DNA from: Picocystis sp. L7
Lineage: Eukaryota; Chlorophyta; Picocystophyceae; Picocystales; Picocystaceae
Assembly (NCBI GenBank): GCA_020975725.1
Contig: QXJR01000026.1
Coordinates: 186,001-250,000 of the forward strand
Reading direction: 5' to 3'
Length of the DNA: 64,000 nt
Shown: in pieces, positions 19,684 to 28,780 of the stretch
Layout: each line of letters opens with the position of its first letter
Numbering within the stretch: the stretch's first letter is position 1
Notes under the pieces: model-generated
Databases searched by the model: none
The model's input: only the letters and a program-made list of their open reading frames with translations
What the model was told of the DNA's origin: nothing
Translations under genes and position numbers: made by a program

Positions 19684-20991
19684 ATGACGAGCTCTGGGGA
19701 ACCTCCGAGCGAGGCGCCGCAAACGATCGACCACCTCATGCAGGAAGTTGCGGCCTGGGAAGACGCCTCAGTATCTCGAAGAGGACGCGGAAGGCCGTTC
19801 GATCCCAAACCACCTTCGGGTGGGGAAGACAGCCGGCCAACTATCTCCGACCCGGACAAATGTGCACACAACTCCGGCACTCCAGGCCTCCTACAGGGAA
19901 GAAACAAAGGGTTTGACCATGATGCGGCCTTCCGAGGTTTGAGCCAAATGCAGAAATCCAGCAAACGTACCGTACCACCACCACGCATACAGGAAATCAT
20001 CACTGAAGAAGAGTTGTCGGCCGCCGAGGAACACAGGCAGCGTGGAAACCTGCACTTCAAAGAGGGACGCTTCGACCTAGCAAAGCAATGCTACTGCGAA
20101 TGCATTCGCAAAAATCCGTCGGCCTATCTTGGATACGCGAACAGAGCTATGGCAGACCTGAAGCTGGGTCTGGCAGAGCCCGCTGAGCTAGATTGCACAC
20201 GAGCCATCGAATTGTGCCCGACATACGTGAAGGCCTGGAGTAGAAGGGGAAGTGCCAGAAGGGAGCTAGGAAAATTTGCTGAAGCCGCGGCGGATTTTGA
20301 GCACGCCCTCCGCTTAGAACCCAACAATAAGAGTGCAGCGAGGGAGCGGGCTGAGTGCATCATGCTCTACTGGCAGGGTACTGCGTTGGACGAGGCAGCG
20401 GATGGAAAGTTCAGGGATATCAAGATCACTTCGGACAAGGGGATGGAACGACATCTCTTTCCAGAGGCGCTCTCACGCAGGGCCAAGGTGTCTCCTGATC
20501 AAGGCACACCAAGTGGTTCTCTCGATCCTCCCAGGCGTACGAGAGATGTCGCACCCAGTTGGGGTGCGGCCCTGGATAGCGCCCAAGCCATCGCCAGAAA
20601 GAAATTGATAGATCGCCTTGGGAACGGTTCCTTCCAGTCGTTCGCGGATTTCGAGAGCGCTTGGCGCAGCACCCAGGGAGATGTGCAGATGGAACATGCC
20701 GTCCTTTCAGCATTATGCAGCGTTCCTTTCGAGCTGTTCTTCAAGGACAAAATGACGCCGCAGCTGCTGTACTCCATCTTGATCAGTGCGCTACAGTTGG
20801 ACAGCGATCGGGAGCTGGTCACTCTTCTGGAAGGGGTTTCGCAGACCAGGCGTTTTTCCATGAACATCCTCTTCCTGAACACCCAACAGAAGGACACCTT
20901 GTGCGGTGCTTGGCATCAGCGTGCCTTGGGGTGTTCGTTGGATATCCGCCCACGTCTGGATTCTCTGAAGGGCTCGTACTGCATTTCATGA
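19684..20991 (+). CDS. RPAP3: RPAP3-like TPR co-chaperone of the R2TP complex
   Basis: RPAP3/Tah1 links HSP90 to the R2TP complex that builds RNA polymerases, snoRNPs and PIKKs. The 435-aa protein starts with IDHLMQEVAAWED, like the N-terminus of RPAP3. Three TPRs follow (about residues 115-225): AAEEHRQRGNLHFKEGRFDL, CIRKNPSAYLGYANRAMADL and YVKAWSRRGSARRELGKFAE. The C-terminal 120 residues match the RPAP3_C domain (FADFESAWRS, then MTPQLLYSILISAL). Starts at 19621 or earlier are possible, but 19684 begins just before the conserved N-terminal helix. It follows MSH6 by 186 bp on the same strand. Confidence 0.85.
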   Translation: MTSSGEPPSEAPQTIDHLMQEVAAWEDASVSRRGRGRPFDPKPPSGGEDSRPTISDPDKCAHNSGTPGLLQGRNKGFDHDAAFRGLSQMQKSSKRTVPPPRIQEIITEEELSAAEEHRQRGNLHFKEGRFDLAKQCYCECIRKNPSAYLGYANRAMADLKLGLAEPAELDCTRAIELCPTYVKAWSRRGSARRELGKFAEAAADFEHALRLEPNNKSAARERAECIMLYWQGTALDEAADGKFRDIKITSDKGMERHLFPEALSRRAKVSPDQGTPSGSLDPPRRTRDVAPSWGAALDSAQAIARKKLIDRLGNGSFQSFADFESAWRSTQGDVQMEHAVLSALCSVPFELFFKDKMTPQLLYSILISALQLDSDRELVTLLEGVSQTRRFSMNILFLNTQQKDTLCGAWHQRALGCSLDIRPRLDSLKGSYCIS

Positions 20992-21056
20992 GCCGTGCTA
21001 CTACCCCTCTTTTTTTCCCTTTTCAATAAGGCAGTGCAGCGTTTGGGTTGCGTTCC

Positions 21057-22193
21057 TCATCCTCCCTCTCGCTCCCCTGGCCAACCATCTCTCCGTTTCC
21101 CCTCCAGTTCCGGGTCTTCTTCGATCACTAGTCGGTGCAAGCGTGCGTTCCTACTGTGTACGGTCTCGTACGCAAGCAGCAGGCTCCCGTCCGACAGCTT
21201 CACCAGGTATCCATCCATCCATTGCGGGTCTCGATACCCAGGCAAGGCCACTTGCGCCTTTGCTTTGTGTCCGCATTCGAGCCTGGTGTTGGCATCGGCT
21301 TCCCATCGGGTAGCTGCAGGTCGGACGTCCTTCTCCCCTCGTCCGAAGGCTTGTGCTTCTTGTGCGATCCAATCCACTTCACCTGCAGGAACGTATTCGT
21401 CTCCCACCACTTTGGTGGCCACGATGCTTCCGTCACGATGGGTCACGCACACCGTCTCTACGTGCGCGTGTGGACGGTGCACGGTCCAAAGCCCGCCGTA
21501 GGGGGTTTCCACGTCCTTGGGATCCCATTCGACTCGTTCGAAGAAACGCATGGGTTGTGGAGTGGCGGATGTGGACGACCTGCGCCTCCTCGATCCCCTT
21601 GCTGCCACCGTTCCGGCCATGAAGCGCAACATCTCACGTTCGAAGTGGTGATCTTCAGGTGAAGCGGTGGCGCCGTCCGCACGCACGCGTGCAGCAGCTG
21701 CGGCCGCTCGGCTCTCCGGAGACGGCGTTCCGTCCCTCCGTTCCCCTTCCCATCGCAAGGCGAGGTGCCTTGCGTCCACATGCTGCACGCATTCCACGCT
21801 GCACACGTTCGCGAAGGCGTTCGCGCGTCGTTCGTCGATGTGTTCGCCCACGATCCGATCCTTCGTCCAACGGAACCGGTAGTGTCCGCCTCTGGGCAGG
21901 TCGTGCGTGCTCCTCCAGTGTCCCACGACGCGTTCCAGCCGGTGGAGCGCGAGGTAGAGCTCGCGGTAGCTCTCGCAGGCGCCTCTTTGGATCCAATCCG
22001 TGGGCGCGGTGTCGTCCGACCAGCGCGCCAGGCAGAGTTCCCGCCAGAACGCGGCGTCGTCTTCCGCCAGGTTTCTCGTGACGTGGCTGCATGCCATCCA
22101 CGAGGCCAGATCCTTCGCGGACGCGTGGCACAGGATCTGTGTGGCCACGTGCGCGTCCACGTCTTCCCAACGCGACATCTCGTCCACGTCCAT
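21057..22193 (-). CDS. F-box protein
   Basis: A 378-aa protein. The F-box occupies about residues 8-55 (VATQILCHASAKDLASWMAC then AAFWRELCLARWSDD), which would bind SKP1 in an SCF E3 ligase. After it comes an all-beta substrate region with many Trp, for example GGHYRFRWTKDRIVGEHIDE, FFERVEWDPKDVETPYGGLW and SIVATKVVGDEYVPAGEVDW. The layout recalls FBXO31-like proteins, but I cannot confirm that. The ATG at 22193 gives the shortest leader before the F-box; earlier in-frame ATGs lie in C-rich promoter sequence. Its 3' end is 65 bp from that of the RPAP3-like gene. Confidence 0.8.
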   Translation of the reverse strand: MDVDEMSRWEDVDAHVATQILCHASAKDLASWMACSHVTRNLAEDDAAFWRELCLARWSDDTAPTDWIQRGACESYRELYLALHRLERVVGHWRSTHDLPRGGHYRFRWTKDRIVGEHIDERRANAFANVCSVECVQHVDARHLALRWEGERRDGTPSPESRAAAAAARVRADGATASPEDHHFEREMLRFMAGTVAARGSRRRRSSTSATPQPMRFFERVEWDPKDVETPYGGLWTVHRPHAHVETVCVTHRDGSIVATKVVGDEYVPAGEVDWIAQEAQAFGRGEKDVRPAATRWEADANTRLECGHKAKAQVALPGYRDPQWMDGYLVKLSDGSLLLAYETVHSRNARLHRLVIEEDPELEGKRRDGWPGEREGG

Positions 22194-22374
22194 GTCCGTT
22201 CTCGCCTCTCCATCGCCTCCTCCCCTCTCCCCTCTCCCACCGGGCATCCTGCCTCCCCTCCCCTCCCCCTTCCCCACCGGGGAGTCTCCTTCCCCCCTTC
22301 CCACGGGGCATCCTGGCCCACGGGGAGGGGCAGGGACCCCAGCCAAGGTGGGGGAGAGAAGCGAAGGGGTGGGA

Positions 22375-22407
22375 GTTAAGCGAAGGGGTTAAGCGAAGGG
22401 GTTAAGC
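22375..22407. promoter_or_regulatory. Triple TTAAG array (13-bp spacing) directly before the pTAC3-like ATG
   Basis: Three copies of GTTAAGCGAAGGG start at 22375, 22388 and 22401. The last core ends about 9 bp before the ATG at 22415, so the array may lie in the 5' UTR or cover the initiation site. Spacing matches the paired TTAACC elements elsewhere. Confidence 0.55.
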
Positions 22408-22414
22408 GAAAGGC

Positions 22415-25400
22415 ATGGAGACGACGATGCGCATCACGTGCGGCGGCGCACGCACTTCGGAAGGATGGAGGAGGCGATGGGGAAGGCCGAAGGACGTGGG
22501 AAGGAAGGTGGAGGTCGAACACGGGACGAAGAAGACGGCAGGAAAGCCAATGCGGATCCGAGCGGCCCAAGGTGCGCGCGAGAGAGCCCAGCACGGACAG
22601 GAAAGGAACGCCAAACGGGAAAAAAAAAGGGAACGCGTCGGCGTGCGTGGAGAAAGGAAAGGAAAGGACTGACGGAAGAGGGAAACAGACGGAGATCGGA
22701 TCGAGTGGAACGAAGAACAAGGAGAAAAGAGCGGACTGTCGAGCTTCCTGGACGCCGTGCAAGCCTTGGACGACAGCATCGCGCAGGAGAAGCTGGCCCA
22801 AGAGAGAGAAGACTTCCTCTCCACAGGAAGAGGATTGCAGACCGCAGAAGTGGACCGAGACGAAGCATCCACCCTGACAACCGTGCAGGAAATGTTGAAA
22901 GCAGCCGAAAATGGAAACGTGGAAGAGGTGGAACGGCTGCTGAGACGCATCGAAAACGACGGCATCCAACCCGGACCACGCGCGTTCCATGCCTTGGCCA
23001 CTGCGGCCTCCGTCGCAGGAGATGCACAGGGCGCGATCGACGCGGTGCGAAGAGCGGTGGCAGGCGGCGTGCGACCCGTCGCCGACACCTACCTGATCCT
23101 GATGATGGCCTTCTTGGCGGAAGATGACCTACCCAGAGCAGAGAAGGTCCTGGCAGCCATGGGAAGAGCAGGGCATAGCACGCGGCTGGGATGGATCGCG
23201 TTGACGACCGCCTTGTTCAAAAAAGGGAAATTCGACGAAGCAAACTACCACTTCCAAGCTGGAAGAAGGCGTGGACTTCGACCCACCGCCGACCTTTTTG
23301 AAATGAGCATCAAGAGTCTGGTTCTCAAGCCGGCGGGGGACTTGAGCGGGGCGAATGGCAGGAAGTATGCGGCGCGTAGCGAGTTGGCATGCATGCGACC
23401 TGAAGGAGTGGAAATAGAAAGCAGGCACATCATCCCCATCGTTGAGGCGGAGGAAGGGGATGCTGGAATGCTGCATCACAGGGAAAGGCTGTATCCCTAC
23501 GTTGCAGATCTCACTGGACACAACGCGGGATACGCACCAGAAAACGGGCGCATCACCTACATCAATGGCAAACCGGTGGGAGGGACAAAGCTGGATGCGG
23601 AGGCTTTCCATGCCCTGATGAAGGTCGGAGCGGACTACGACCGACTGATCGAGGACATGGACATGTCACAGGTTCGACCCACCCCGATGACGTACGCCAT
23701 AGGTGTAGAGTACAGACTCCTTACGAATGGCCACATGCTTACAGAGAATGAAGTCCGTGACGCCTTCCTTGAGTTCAGGCGGATGCGTGCAGCAACCGCA
23801 GCCGTCGCCGAGGGCAAACACAGGGACATCATCCACAATGACAGGAGGTGCGCAGAGTTTCTAAAGGGAGGGAAGGGAGGAACAGCAATGCTTGATCCAC
23901 AGATGCTTACTGGATTTTTGAGGTCGCTAGCTCACTTGGGCAATGGTCACGAATTGCTGTATGTCTTGAACAGTGCTCTCGAAGACCATGTAGAGCTGGA
24001 TAAATATGCCTTTGCATCAGACCGTCGGAGTGAAGCAGAAATGACAGCCGCTTATCCAAAAAGTGTGTACAGCAGGGAACAGTGGTTTGCGTGGGCCGAC
24101 CATCGCTCTTGCCAGGGGCGCAGCATCATTACTAGCTGGCTGTACGATGTTTCCGGGAATCGTTGGCGTCCACCCCAACCTTCTATGGAGGACTTTGCAG
24201 AGGCCGTGTTCTCTGGAACAGGCAAGGAAGTTGCCGAGGCAGCGATAAGCACAGAGCCTGAAGTACCGATCACGCCACACGGCGACAAGACAGCAAGCAA
24301 GCTGACGGTTGCACAGATCAGGGAGGAGCTTCAGGCCCTGGGACTGAATCCTGAAGGTGTGAGGGCAGAAATTTACGAGCGACTGCAGGAAGCAAGGCGA
24401 GCAAACCCTGCTCTGATGAGGGCCATAAACCGTAGAAGAAAGGCCGCTGCAAGCAAAACTCGTAAGGCAAAGAACAAAGACGAGGAGTGGACCGGAGAGG
24501 AAGGTTACTATATTTACCGCTCTGGACGGGAAATTTTTGTGCCGGAGAAACAAGAGGAAGAGCAAGCTGCAGATGGTGAGGCTGCAGAAGACGATGATGC
24601 AGAGGATGCAGGGGATGCGGTGGATGAACTGGAAGTAGAGGACCTAGACGATTTGGAGGACGAAGATGACCTGGATGAGCTGGATGATCTCCCAGATGGT
24701 ATCATGTCAGCACAAGGGAAAGCCGAGACAGTGCTGAAGGGGATGGACGGCGAGGCGATTCCCTTGATTGAAAGCGACGTCGAGAAGGTTGCTAGATACT
24801 TTGGCTGGGAAACGGACATACGCTGGTCTGACGGCAGGTTGGCGTTGAAGGATTGGCAGTTCGCATACGTCAGTCTCGCATGTTGGTTGGATAGAGTAGA
24901 TGCTAGCACGCATTGCTTCCCCCTCTTCTACGGGAATGTTGGGGGATTGGTGGGTGGGTACAGGGATCGCATAATGTTCTTAGGAGGCGAGGGCCTGGAG
25001 CTATGGCGCGAAGGAGCAAAAGATCCATCCCTCAAGACATGGGGGTTGGAACTTGTGCTTGAAATTCTTGATACTGTCGTCCAGCTTGGCGGCAAGCCGA
25101 CGGTTGCAGATCTCCGGTGCATCTTGTTGGGGGCGGCTGGTGTAGAATGGGAGGCGGCAGGAGGCAGTGTAGTGCACTATTTAGAAGGGGGGCCAAACCT
25201 CAAGGCTGCTCAGACAGGACTGCAGTACATCTTGGACACCGAGCCAGCTGCAAGTAAGCAGGAAATGATGGAACTATTCGTGCTGGCTTGCAAGGCTTTT
25301 GTTGCCTGCAAAGATCTTGGAGGCGTTGAAGAATGTGTTGAGCTCATGCAGCAGACCAGTATTGAACCAAACGAGGACATGCTTCAGATGCAGAGAATCC

Positions 25401-25918
25401 TAGAAACTGGTAACTTCTCCGACTACTACTCTGAATCTACATCCAACGGCTTGAGCTACGACGAGTTGAGCAGGTATGGGTTTTCTGAGGACGAGGATGA
25501 TCCATATGGGACCATGGGATCCACGAGTGGGGACAATATTTCTATTGATGGCACCCTTGCTTCTTTTCTGGGCAAGCGAAACCAGGAAGCGGACATGCTT
25601 CTCAGTATTGGGGAAGACTCCATGGGGAGCATGGATGAGGAGTATCTCACTGAACTCGAGGAAGTGTTGGCAAGGCAGGATTCAGGAAGTTCAGAAGGTC
25701 TGCGCATTCCACGCAGCGCCTTTGTGATATTCAGTTCGGAAATGCAAGAACACGTCCGCAATGCTGACCCCGATTTGTCTTACACCGAGATTGCGGGCAA
25801 GCTGCGGGACATGTGGTTAGCCTTGCCCTTGGAGGAAAAGAGTGCCTACATGGAACAGGCAGAGGAGGAGCTTTCTACGTATCGCCAGCAGCTGGAGCGC
25901 TACTTGCGTTCAGAGTAG
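22415..25918 (+). CDS. PTAC3: pTAC3-like plastid nucleoid protein with PPR, SAP and HMG-box regions
   Basis: pTAC3 is part of the plastid RNA polymerase (PEP) complex. Exons 22415-22571 and 22689-25918 (intron 117 nt, GTGCGC...ACAG) give 1128 aa. The first 52 residues are Arg-rich and end MRIRAAQ, as a plastid transit peptide should. PPR-like helical pairs fill about residues 95-260 (for example GIQPGPRAFHALATAASVAG, GVRPVADTYLILMMAFLAED). A SAP motif lies at about 589-620 (LTVAQIREELQALGLN), an acidic run at about 678-725, and helical repeats follow. The last 70 residues are an HMG box: RIPRSAFVIFSSEMQEH, DLSYTEIAGKLRDMWLAL and EEKSAYMEQA. The PPR-SAP part is the known pTAC3 layout; the terminal HMG box is the unusual part. 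The splice junction was chosen from phase and is less certain than the body. Confidence 0.82.
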
Positions 25919-26036
25919 GCATGTACTGATCCCTCGTACCTGTTGCAATGTCGAACACCCTATGCACCCGGGCATTCCTGTCTTTACTTTCTCTGGATTC
26001 GGCGTATCTTCGATTTCTCCTACATGGCTCTTTCCC

Positions 26037-26789
26037 TCACCTGCTGGCCACGCGATTGACAAATGCCTTGGCATCGGTCGGTGCATAGAACCTTGCCTGT
26101 ATGAACATCCGTTGTGCTTCTCCTTTCTGTCCTTGGATCTGTAGGAAGGCTCCTCTAGCCAGGTACGCACGGAAGTCCTCGTTGTACTCGTCCACGGCTT
26201 TGTCGTAGAGGGCAGCTGCATCTGCTGCATGTCCATCCCATCCGCTGTACACGCTTGCTTTGAGCAGCAACAACGACAGTGGATCGTACGTGTCGCGGTC
26301 CGAAGCGACGCGTTCCACCTCGGCCAAAGCCTCGTCTTGCTTTCCCGCCTCGCACAGCGCCTCTGTCGTCGCACGAAGCCTTCCAAAAGGCGTGGTGGGA
26401 GACGAAGGAAGCGCCTCCACGTCTTCGTTTCGCACCTTGCTCGGCGGAGGCGCAGCCGGACCGTCGCCGAACGCGAACGTCCAAGCGAAAGCGCCGGCTA
26501 GGAGGAGCGCGAAGGCTGGGAACGCAGCCGCAGGGATCCCTCTTCCTTTCTCTCGCTCGACAGGCGCGCTTTCATCCGTCGAATCGCCGTCGGATGGCGA
26601 CGTGCGCGGAGTCTGGCTGGTGCGTCGGAGTCGTTCCAGGCGCGCTTCGAAGGCCATCTCTTCGGGATCCGTGGGCCTCGCGGTCCCAAGATCGCGACGA
26701 ACCTCCCTGGACGCCTTTCCCGCTCCCTTGCCGAACCCAGGACGCGCCATGGCCCGCACAGGCCTCGCCATCGCCATCGCCATCGCCAT
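26037..26789 (-). CDS. Single-pass membrane TPR-like protein, probably organellar
   Basis: A 250-aa protein. The N-terminus has repeated MA pairs from a (gccatc)n run, then many Arg and no acids for 30 residues, as in plastid or mitochondrial transit peptides. A hydrophobic segment (PAAAFPAFALLLAGAFAWTF, about residues 88-108) should span a membrane. The C-terminal half holds two or three TPR-like hairpins: ALCEAGKQDEALAEVERVAS, LLLKASVYSGWDGHAADAAA and EDFRAYLARGAFLQIQGQKG. The order (transit, one TM, TPRs) recalls thylakoid or envelope TPR scaffolds. The exact family was not recognised. Its 3' end is 118 bp from that of the pTAC3-like gene. Confidence 0.75.
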   Translation of the reverse strand: MAMAMAMARPVRAMARPGFGKGAGKASREVRRDLGTARPTDPEEMAFEARLERLRRTSQTPRTSPSDGDSTDESAPVEREKGRGIPAAAFPAFALLLAGAFAWTFAFGDGPAAPPPSKVRNEDVEALPSSPTTPFGRLRATTEALCEAGKQDEALAEVERVASDRDTYDPLSLLLLKASVYSGWDGHAADAAALYDKAVDEYNEDFRAYLARGAFLQIQGQKGEAQRMFIQARFYAPTDAKAFVNRVASR

Positions 26790-28060
26790 GCCCGAATGTT
26801 CACGTCCAAATCCCTCTTCACGTGTGTTCCTCGGAATGGGCGAGACAAGGAAGGCCACCATCGATGGCGAGAAACCGAAGAAGAGGACGGCATGGGAACG
26901 AAGACAAGAACCAAGGGGAGGGAGAGGGGGAGAGAACGCCATCCAAAGGCAATGACATGCGTGCGATGCAACCAAGAGGAATGCATCGGTCATGGGACGT
27001 GAAGCGTAACGACGAGAGTGCGACAAAACTAAGCCATCCAAGGCAAAAACGCCACAAACAAACACGACATCCCACAAAAGATAAATTGCAAAGGACCCTC
27101 CACCCATTGCAAGGCGAAACGCATCTCCGCGCTTGAAGCAGAGGATAGGAAAGGATCATTGCACTCAAGGTGTTCTCCCGACACATGTGCATGACCACGC
27201 TCAAGGGGGAAGGGAAGGAACGTGGTTGGCCGCGGTACTCAAGGTTTCCAAAGCCTTTTGTTTTGCGTGCGTACCATTCCTAGAAAATTCCCCTCGAAAT
27301 CGCGAGCACTCCATGGGGAGGTTCGACCCCCTCCGACATCATGGGATTTTCCGAGTTGCCAATCGAATTGTTTCTATTCTCATCCACACGTGTACTCTAC
27401 GCACACATGAACGGCTTATTCCAGGCTTTGGGAGCCCAAATCTACCGCCTTGAAAATGATCTTGTCGGCCCCTCTCCACCCATTTTTCATGCGAATTCAC
27501 GGCCGAAGAGCGCTCGCAACAGCACCAAAAATTCTCAAGGAGAGGAGGACGAGATGTTGTGCATCTTGCGTCCATATCTTCGATGCCTTCCTCAACGCGT
27601 GCACCGCTATGTTCGAAGGCGGTGGTGGCTCCTCTCCGGGATTCGTCATTGATTCGATGAAAGCAAGGGGATCGATGAACGTAGGGATGCGCGGAGTTTC
27701 AGTCGCCGAATGCATCTATTCTTTTCACCGTTCGAGGTAGAGAGCGCCATCTTTGCATTTGATTCGCGCGTCCTAGCTCCTACTTGGTCATGTTTGGGGT
27801 ACATGTGTGGATGGACGGCGCCCATGCCGTCCATCCATGCTTCAATGCTTGGTTGGTTGTGTTGTCCATCTTTCTCTTCGAAGTTCACGCCTTGGGTACC
27901 GGAGGGTCGCCCCTATCCAGCCACGTGCCGTGGAGGAGGGATCACGATCCCAGGATGCATTCCTCGTCGGCAAGGGGAGATCTCGTTGCGGTTGGCGAGG
28001 AGCGGTCTCGACGTCGGTGGAGCATTGTTCTTCACGTGTCGGAGGCGCACTGGTGCGACG
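26790..28060. other. 1.3-kb divergent gap, AT-richer in the middle
   Basis: Between the TPR membrane protein (-) and the small duplicated protein (+). From about 26990 to 27760 the base content drops towards that of 3' regions. Open frames in it show no known domain, and no TTAACC pair was found. Confidence 0.5.
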
Positions 28061-28465
28061 ATGGCGACGCTTTCGACGGCACGAACGACGTCCATGGCAG
28101 TTTTGGCGCAGGGAAAGAGGGTACAGGTCCGAAGGACGGGCGTGCGGACCCTCCCACGGGTCCAGGCGCGCAGCGCAGGTCGGGAGGCCGAGGTGGAGCG
28201 CATGCAGCGCATCGTGCAGGACTGCCTTGCGGCGGTGGCCACCGGTGACGTGGATTCGCTCGAAGCATGCATCGCTGAAGCCAAGCACGAGACACAGACG
28301 CACGAGACGGATCTCGGGCTGCGAGCCCACAGCGTGGCGTGCGAGGCCGAGGCGGAGATGGTGCTGGAGGACTGCTTGCAAGCCATCGCCGACGGAGACA
28401 TCGACGAGCTCCGCGCGTGTTTGTTGGAAGCGTCTTCGGCGGTGGAAGGAGAAGGAGACGAGTGA
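28061..28465 (+). CDS. Small plastid-targeted-like protein with a duplicated helix
   Basis: 134 aa. Residues 1-43 are rich in Ser, Thr, Arg and Val without acids (MATLSTARTTSMAVLAQGKR...), a typical plastid transit peptide. The mature part holds two similar helical units: VQDCLAAVATGDVDSLEACI and LEDCLQAIADGDIDELRACL, about 60 residues apart, each with a conserved Asp-Cys-Leu start and Gly-Asp turn. The pattern resembles a pair of ankyrin- or TPR-like hairpins but belongs to no family I recognise. The ATG at 28061 follows GC-rich promoter sequence and is the first one that gives a transit peptide. Confidence 0.65.
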   Translation: MATLSTARTTSMAVLAQGKRVQVRRTGVRTLPRVQARSAGREAEVERMQRIVQDCLAAVATGDVDSLEACIAEAKHETQTHETDLGLRAHSVACEAEAEMVLEDCLQAIADGDIDELRACLLEASSAVEGEGDE

Positions 28466-28780
28466 ACCACCGAACCGGAGGAGGTAGAGATCGGGGACGG
28501 GAACAGTGCAGGACGAAGCACGTGCGTCTTCCTGCACTTCGGACGTTGCAATGAACATGACGTTGTGCTTGTCGACACAGCTGCGCCTCGTCCTGTGGAA
28601 AGAGACCAAGGCGCATTCGCAGCGCATCGCGGCAGAGTGTGGTCCGAACGAGAGGATGGAGAACCGCGGTTTGCGAGCAAAGAGACTGCGGACGCAAGAC
28701 CCAATCTTTTACCACCGACGAGCGTCTCGCTCCACAACCCAATCCACGAAACGTGCCTACCAAATCGACCGCACTTCCGC
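28466..28780. other. Convergent 3' gap (small plastid protein / FtsHi)
   Basis: 315 bp, no gene recognised. Confidence 0.5.
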
